The notes beneath the pieces are model-generated. The model saw only the letters and a program-made list of their open reading frames with translations. It made no database searches and was not told where the DNA came from. DNA of 32,967 nt, taken from a virus. Each line of letters opens with the position of its first letter. The first letter of the stretch is position 1. The position numbers were made by a program, and so were the translations under genes. The DNA lies in IMG/VR virus record IMGVR_UViG_3300002460_000112, positions 1 through 32,967 of that record. One strand, 5' to 3'. This document shows, one piece after another, positions 29,227 through 32,967 of this stretch.

Positions 29227-29817
29227 ATGGCTACTAATAATTCAATAAATACAGGATCAATGACAGATGGACAACTTATTATTGGATCAACTGGAACAAT
29301 TCCAACAATTGCTGCATTAACGGGGACTGCAAATCAAACAGTAGTAACAAATGGTGCCGGTTCTATTACATTAAGTTTACCTCAAAATATAGCAACTACT
29401 TCCACTCCTACTTTTATTGGTGTAAATACTGCAAATGCAAAATTTGTTGGTAGTTCTACAATATTAACTACAAGTTCATGGACAGATATTGTATTTACAA
29501 GTGTTAGTGCTACAGGTATTACTACTGCAAGTGATAAATCTTTTACTGTAGATTCTAATGGTACATATAGAGTAAGTTTTTTTGCAGCTTCAACTTCAAC
29601 AACTTATTACTTAACATTACAAATTGGAACAGCAGCAAATACAAATGTTATTGGTGAATGTCAATCCGGGAATGATTCATCAGTTAGTCCAGCAGCAAGT
29701 GGGAGTATTGATGTTAGTTTAGTAACTACAAATACTTATACTCTAAGAGGATGGCAAGCAAGTGGGAGTGACAAAACAATTTCAAGAGCTATGATGAGTA
29801 TAACAAGAATAAGTTGA
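29227..29817 (+). CDS. short fibre protein D with jelly-roll-like tip (196 aa)
   Basis: A 196-residue protein whose first 60 residues nearly copy fibre C (MATNNSINTGSMTDGQLIIG), including 73 identical bases. After a short linker, the C-terminal 130 residues (SSWTDIVFTSVSATGITTAS, GTYRVSFFAAST, TNTYTLRGWQASGSDKTISR) resemble the C1q/TNF-like jelly roll at phage fibre ends. It may be a second receptor-binding tip, a truncated fibre, or a duplication relic. No good Shine-Dalgarno is visible; translation may be coupled to fibre C, whose stop is 7 bases upstream. Confidence 0.6.
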   Translation: MATNNSINTGSMTDGQLIIGSTGTIPTIAALTGTANQTVVTNGAGSITLSLPQNIATTSTPTFIGVNTANAKFVGSSTILTTSSWTDIVFTSVSATGITTASDKSFTVDSNGTYRVSFFAASTSTTYYLTLQIGTAANTNVIGECQSGNDSSVSPAASGSIDVSLVTTNTYTLRGWQASGSDKTISRAMMSITRIS

Positions 29818-29823
29818 AATTTT

Positions 29824-29839
29824 ATAAAAATATTTTTAT
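29824..29839. terminator. AT-rich palindrome between convergent operons
   Basis: ATAAAAATATTTTTAT is perfectly self-complementary and lies between the last fibre gene and the minus-strand operon. With only A/T pairs it is a weak hairpin, but the T-runs on both strands fit a bidirectional terminator. Confidence 0.4.
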
Positions 29840-29874
29840 TATACAAATAATTTATAGTTCAATAAGTGCGACGT

Positions 29875-30099
29875 TTACAGGATAAGATTATATCCTCTTT
29901 TATTACGTTTCTTTTTCACATCCTCAATCATTTGTAATGCTTCTTCATAAGATTGAAATGCGAAATTCTTGTAATTTCCTAATCGTGAATAAAGACTTCC
30001 CCAACTACATGTTAGCATCCAGGTATCAAAGAAGTCCTTTAGCAAATAGATTTGATAATACCGGCCATTTTCCTTGTGCCATTTATAGCACAAATTCAT
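29875..30099 (-). CDS. WGR-domain-like protein (74 aa)
   Basis: A 74-residue protein matching the WGR fold. A strand pair (GRYYQIYLLKDFFDTWMLTC) leads to SWG (Trp33-Gly34), then GNYKNFAFQSYEEALQMIED and the closing KRGY. In bacteria WGR domains are nucleic-acid- or protein-binding modules found with restriction or DNA repair systems; small stand-alone copies occur in phages and plasmids. It is the last gene of the minus operon. Its start overlaps the preceding stop (TAATG). Confidence 0.65.
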   Translation of the reverse strand: MNLCYKWHKENGRYYQIYLLKDFFDTWMLTCSWGSLYSRLGNYKNFAFQSYEEALQMIEDVKKKRNKRGYNLIL

Positions 30100-30386
30100 T
30101 ATAATTTTGATTCCAATGATAAAATTTTAGACATCAAAGAATTTCTTTGAACATCTAATAGTGATAATTCTTCTTTCAATTCTTCAATGAATGATTCGTT
30201 TTCACTATAATGTTTAGAAACTAATTCACCCATCATCTTTTGTAATGCTTGTAGAGCACTATTACCATTATTAAATGAGACAGATGCATCTATTTCATGT
30301 TCATAATAAACTCCATCTTTACCCATGATAATTTTAAACATAGGAACATCATCAACTATATTCCATTCTGAATTAAATTCTATCAT
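30099..30386 (-). CDS. hypothetical protein with C-terminal coiled coil (95 aa)
   Basis: A 95-residue protein. The N-terminal half is beta-rich (SEWNIVDDVPMFKIIMGKDG VYYEHE); the C-terminal half is one long charged helix (ENESFIEELKEELSLLDVQR NSLMSKI). Function unknown. It overlaps the secreted-protein gene upstream by 4 bases and the WGR-like gene by one base, so three genes are coupled. Confidence 0.6.
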   Translation of the reverse strand: MIEFNSEWNIVDDVPMFKIIMGKDGVYYEHEIDASVSFNNGNSALQALQKMMGELVSKHYSENESFIEELKEELSLLDVQRNSLMSKILSLESKL

Positions 30387-30601
30387 TTTTTATGTCCTTT
30401 TTTGATCTTAATGATACAAACAGCATCAGTCATAATAACATGATTTGTATGATCTTCAGTAAAAAACTTAAAATCACCGTTATATTCTATTGCATGAACA
30501 TTACTTTTGTATATCAATTTTGAACCACTATAACAGGATATTTGTGAAGCATGGACTAAGATTGGAAAAAGTAGAACCATAGCAATCAATGTGCGCAACA
30601 T
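30383..30601 (-). CDS. small secreted protein with signal peptide (72 aa)
   Basis: From the ATG at 30601, with AAGGA 7 bases upstream, the product has a classical signal peptide (MLRTLIAMVLLFPILVHAS) and a likely cut after HAS. The mature part of 53 residues (QISCYSGSKLIYKSNVHAIE, then FKFFTEDHTNHVIMTDAVCI IKI) has two Cys that could form a disulfide in the periplasm. A longer frame starting at 30655 would bury the signal peptide. This protein looks like a periplasmic accessory factor (superinfection exclusion or envelope binding are guesses). Confidence 0.6.
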   Translation of the reverse strand: MLRTLIAMVLLFPILVHASQISCYSGSKLIYKSNVHAIEYNGDFKFFTEDHTNHVIMTDAVCIIKIKKGHKK

Positions 30602-30667
30602 ATCAATTCCTTTTTGATGACATGCGAATTGTACATGTAATTTTGAGCAATACAATTGGATGTTTAA

Positions 30668-30973
30668 TTATTTAGGAGGATTAGGAAGACGCATCCAGTG
30701 AGTTACTCGCATATAAACATTAAATAATTCTGCTACTCCAGCTGGTAAATTTTCAGGAACTTCATTTGTATACCATTTTTTTGTATTGTTCCAATCATAA
30801 TATAATACATCCATTGATGAAACTGGACACATATCTATGTACACACTTCGACATAGAACAGGATCAATATCATTTGGTAATCTATCTTTAACACTTACCC
30901 AAGGCCAACCCCACATTATGACCATTCCAGTTTCAGGTGGTATCAAATTATCGAATATTCCTTTATCTGTCAT
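30668..30973 (-). CDS. DUF551-like phage protein (101 aa)
   Basis: A 101-residue protein with the DUF551 signature: the WVSVKDRLPND opening, central YYDWNNTKKWYT and the ending VTHWMRLPNPPK. The family is frequent in phages and of unknown function. The first 20 residues before WVSVK are unusual. AAGGA lies ahead of the ATG. It is followed by the secreted-protein gene. Confidence 0.75.
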   Translation of the reverse strand: MTDKGIFDNLIPPETGMVIMWGWPWVSVKDRLPNDIDPVLCRSVYIDMCPVSSMDVLYYDWNNTKKWYTNEVPENLPAGVAELFNVYMRVTHWMRLPNPPK

Positions 30974-31013
30974 GTTATAATCCTTCTATAATAAGTAGTC
31001 TAAGTTTCATTTA

Positions 31014-31035
31014 GCCAGTAAGATATATTACTGGC
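31014..31035 (-). terminator. 8-bp stem hairpin between two minus-strand genes
   Basis: GCCAGTAA (31014-31021) and TTACTGGC (31028-31035) pair perfectly around GATATA. On the minus strand it follows the 60-aa gene and precedes the DUF551-like gene. No T-run follows on that strand, so it may only reduce downstream expression or protect RNA. Confidence 0.5.
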
Positions 31036-31038
31036 GGC

Positions 31039-31221
31039 TTATTTTGCTGTTATTTTTCTTAAAGCAGTTTTCAATTCCTCAATAGATATTTTTGCTGATA
31101 GTTCAATATTATTGTCACTATTGTCAGTTATATTTATCCATACGTGATTATCCTCATTAGTATTGTGAACTTCAAAAACGCACAAATTGTCCATATCTTC
31201 AAGCTTAATTTTCACATGCAT
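31039..31221 (-). CDS. hypothetical protein (60 aa)
   Basis: A 60-residue acidic beta-rich protein (MHVKIKLEDMDNLCVFEVHN, then HVWINITDNSDNNIELSAKI) with a short helical end. No family recognised. An AGGAGAAGGGAG site touches the start, with another ATG as neighbour. It is separated from the next gene by a hairpin. Confidence 0.55.
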   Translation of the reverse strand: MHVKIKLEDMDNLCVFEVHNTNEDNHVWINITDNSDNNIELSAKISIEELKTALRKITAK

Positions 31222-31236
31222 CTCCCTTCTCCTAAA

Positions 31237-31698
31237 TTATTTTGGGACCCAGTTGTTTTTAATATAAAATGCTATAGATTTTTGTATATATCGCGCCTCA
31301 TTTTGTATTGCAACTCTTTTCTCTGCTTCTGCTAATTGTTTTTGATATGCTTCTTCTTTTTCTTTCAATATGCGTTCTTGTTGTTTTTTATATTCTATTT
31401 CTTCCTTGTCAAAATCATTATCCTTTGGAATAAACTTAGGGAAATTATATATTTTTGACGTTGATTCATCTTCATAAAATTGTTCAGAATAATAATTAGG
31501 AGATCGATCGCTATAAATCATATAGTTATGTGTTGTATCATTAATAATATCTCCTAAAGAATAAGATCGAATTTTTTCAAGTTTATCTCTTATCCATTTT
31601 TGACTATCTACATCAAAATATTTTTTAATAGGAACATTACAAGTAACAGATTTGTAATTAACGTATATATAATACGATTTACGGTTCAATCCCCACAT
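31237..31698 (-). CDS. hypothetical protein with Lys/Glu-rich helix (153 aa)
   Basis: A 153-residue protein. The N-terminal half has aromatic and basic residues (NRKSYYIYVNYKSVTCNVPI KKYFDVDSQKWIRDKLEKIR); the second half is a long charged helix (KKQQERILKEKEEAYQKQLA EAEKRVAIQN). The end reads IAFYIKNNWVPK. It overlaps the 59-aa gene upstream by 20 bases. I do not recognise a family. Confidence 0.6.
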   Translation of the reverse strand: MWGLNRKSYYIYVNYKSVTCNVPIKKYFDVDSQKWIRDKLEKIRSYSLGDIINDTTHNYMIYSDRSPNYYSEQFYEDESTSKIYNFPKFIPKDNDFDKEEIEYKKQQERILKEKEEAYQKQLAEAEKRVAIQNEARYIQKSIAFYIKNNWVPK

Positions 31699-31858
31699 CC
31701 CAGTTTTCCTGTTGTAATATCCATTTACTATAATCCTTCATAAGTAAATACCTGGCTACTTGATCTATTATCCATTGTTTATGGTGTGCATCCTGTGCTG
31801 AACTATATTCATTTATTATATACATTGCTCTATCAATTCTTTTTTTTAGATTATTCAT
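31679..31858 (-). CDS. small phage protein (59 aa)
   Basis: A 59-residue protein, AQDAHHKQWIIDQVARYLLM KDYSKWILQQENWDVGIEP in its second part, resembling small phage proteins of unknown function that end in WDxGIxP. The frame has a clear start ATG at 31858, 2 bases after the stop of a 17-codon leader-like frame, and overlaps the 153-aa gene. It fills a gap that would otherwise be non-coding. Confidence 0.65.
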   Translation of the reverse strand: MNNLKKRIDRAMYIINEYSSAQDAHHKQWIIDQVARYLLMKDYSKWILQQENWDVGIEP

Positions 31859-31860
31859 AA

Positions 31861-31914
31861 TTAAATCGCTATAAATAGCTTTTTATCATTAATAATTTCA
31901 ATAATCACCTTCAT
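31861..31914 (-). CDS. tiny leader-like ORF (17 aa)
   Basis: A 17-codon frame (MKVIIEIINDKKLFIAI) with AAGGAAG 4 bases before the ATG and a stop 2 bases before the next start. The strong site upstream and the absence of one before the 59-aa gene suggest the tiny frame loads ribosomes for that gene by coupling. It may have no function of its own. Confidence 0.35.
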   Translation of the reverse strand: MKVIIEIINDKKLFIAI

Positions 31915-31928
31915 ATTTCTTCCTTATT

Positions 31929-32159
31929 TTATTTATCATGTTCAATTTTTTTGGAATCGTTTGTTCCATTAAGAAAAGGCATATTAGGCATTATTTCTCT
32001 CATTTGATGATATTTCATATCCAATTGAACTGTTTGCATAAATTTACCAACTAAATTAGAAACTGCGTTTGCTTGATTAGGTGCCACACTTCCTTCAATT
32101 ACCTTTTCTAATACACCACTTAATAAATCTCTTAATTGTTCAGTATTTTTAATTGTCAT
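31929..32159 (-). CDS. small conserved phage protein (76 aa)
   Basis: A 76-residue helical protein (NTEQLRDLLSGVLEKVIEGS VAPNQANAVSNLVGKFMQTV QLDMKYHQMRE) of a type I recall in many phages, with an SGxVxPxxAxAxxxLVxxxL motif; the function is unknown. Overlaps the zinc-ribbon gene by 11 bases in another frame. The short acidic-basic tail (NDSKKIEHDK) is polar. Confidence 0.65.
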   Translation of the reverse strand: MTIKNTEQLRDLLSGVLEKVIEGSVAPNQANAVSNLVGKFMQTVQLDMKYHQMREIMPNMPFLNGTNDSKKIEHDK

Positions 32160-32937
32160 TATTTATTTCCTTTTTAATTTTATGTTTAAGTTGAAGATGT
32201 AATCTTTTAATATCTATTACTTCTTGTGGTATATTTTCTACTGGTATTTTAATTCCATCTTTTTTGAATATCCTTTGCATTTTTATTGTTTGTTTTATAT
32301 AAGCATCTGGATATCCTTTTCTATACTCTCTTGCTTTTTCTGCCATAATTTTTCTATAACCTTCTAGGTTTTCATTTTTTCTAATTTCTAATCTTTTTTT
32401 TTGGTTTTCTTTGTATTTCCCTTTATTCATTAACAATCTTCTTTTTTCATTAATTTCTTTAACTTTTTCTGGATTTTTATTTCTCCATCTTTCTGATGAT
32501 AATTGTCTGCATATTTTACATGGTTGTTTTCCTGATTTAGTCCTGACATTTTCTCCATGAATTTTACATTTTCCTTTTGCTTTCTCTTCTTTAAGAATTT
32601 GGTATTCACTTTTAGGTTTTAATAATTTTTCTTTTATATATCTTTCTAATGATTTTTTTCTTTGACATATTCCACACATCCTAGATGCTCTGTTATTTAC
32701 TAAAATATCTTTTCCTTCTAATTTTCCATGTATTTTACAAGTTTTAATTAATTTATTTTCTTTTGCTAATTCTCTTAATTTTAAACATTTTAATTTTTGT
32801 TTTTCTTTGTTTTTTTCTCTCCAATCTTCTGATTGTTCATTACGACATTTTTTACAAATTAAAATTCCTTTACGATTTTTAGTTATCTTATCTTGTGTTA
32901 ATTTTCCATGTTTTTTACATATTTTTAAATAATTCAT
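32149..32937 (-). CDS. triple zinc-ribbon DNA-binding protein (262 aa)
   Basis: A 262-residue Lys-rich protein with three C-x2-H ... C-x2-C zinc-ribbon motifs: Cys7/His10/Cys28/Cys31, Cys67/His70/Cys88/Cys91 and Cys124/His127/Cys140/Cys143, each starting CKxHG. Basic linkers follow each ribbon (EKNKEKQKLK, RNKNPEKVKE). The C-terminal 50 residues (YIKQTIKMQRIFKKDGIKIP, IPQEVIDIKRLHLQLKHKI) match a module I know from phage HNH-type homing endonucleases. I see no complete nuclease motif, so it may be a DNA-binding relic or a nuclease of unseen type. The window ends 30 bases upstream of the ATG. GAGGAAG lies 13 bases before the start, further than usual. Confidence 0.65.
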   Translation of the reverse strand: MNYLKICKKHGKLTQDKITKNRKGILICKKCRNEQSEDWREKNKEKQKLKCLKLRELAKENKLIKTCKIHGKLEGKDILVNNRASRMCGICQRKKSLERYIKEKLLKPKSEYQILKEEKAKGKCKIHGENVRTKSGKQPCKICRQLSSERWRNKNPEKVKEINEKRRLLMNKGKYKENQKKRLEIRKNENLEGYRKIMAEKAREYRKGYPDAYIKQTIKMQRIFKKDGIKIPVENIPQEVIDIKRLHLQLKHKIKKEINNDN

Positions 32938-32967
32938 TATTTATTTTTTCTTCCTCACATTTAACTC

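Noticed and set aside
22069-29817. Diversity-generating retroelement acting on the fibres
   Set aside because: No reverse transcriptase gene and no template/variable repeat pair with adenine-specific changes was seen; the fibre repeats are ordinary duplications.
31684-31700. T-arm-like GGTTCAATCC motif suggesting a tRNA
   Set aside because: The flanking bases do not form a T-stem or acceptor stem, and the segment is explained by two overlapping coding frames.

Overview
The window looks like most or all of a small, AT-rich, short-tailed double-stranded DNA phage. The virion genes follow the order of Salmonella phage P22: terminase, portal, scaffold, coat, tail accessory factor, plug protein, three candidate ejection proteins, tail fibre. 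No bacterial housekeeping gene is seen. I see no integrase, CI-type repressor, DNA polymerase, RNA polymerase or tRNA, so replication must lean on the host. The P22-type packaging and tail genes, together with Shine-Dalgarno starts throughout, point to a Gram-negative host, probably a gammaproteobacterium. The host genus cannot be read from this sequence.

Layout. (1) Positions 1-2811, minus strand: an early operon starting with two ribbon-helix-helix (RHH) regulators, then a coiled-coil membrane protein, several small unknown genes including a tiny membrane protein, and a recombination pair (Sak4-like ATPase plus an SSB-like protein). (2) Positions 2812-5092, plus strand: a divergent control region, a small gene broken by an 8-bp duplication, an unknown gene, a RepA-like hexameric helicase, and directly behind it an iteron cluster with an AT-only tract that looks like the replication origin. 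(3) Positions 5093-5776: a long non-coding block with a candidate structured RNA, a strong terminator, nested inverted repeats, an extended -10 promoter and a second terminator just ahead of the late genes. (4) Positions 5777-7397: VRR-NUC nuclease, GH24 endolysin, holin-like protein, and a reversed two-gene cassette (coiled-coil membrane protein plus RHH regulator). (5) Positions 7545-22000: packaging, head and tail-tube genes, with a terminator, a promoter and a three-hairpin leader placed between portal and scaffold. (6) Positions 22069-29817: a row of fibre-like genes built from shared repeats. (7) Positions 29875-32937, minus strand: a convergent operon of small accessory genes (WGR-like, secreted, DUF551-like, zinc-ribbon).

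How it would work: the early minus operon supplies regulation and recombination, the plus-strand helicase acts on the adjacent iterons, and the late operon is probably switched on across the promoter-terminator element near 5680-5757. The gene order would be continuous if the two ends of the window were joined, which suggests a circularly permuted headful genome; this cannot be proved here. At least eleven likely genes are shorter than 60 codons and easy to overlook: they lie at 1327, 2415, 2888 (broken), 6909, 7952, 8100, 8547, 10289, 10661, 25633 and 31679. A 17-codon reading frame at 31861 is a weaker addition.
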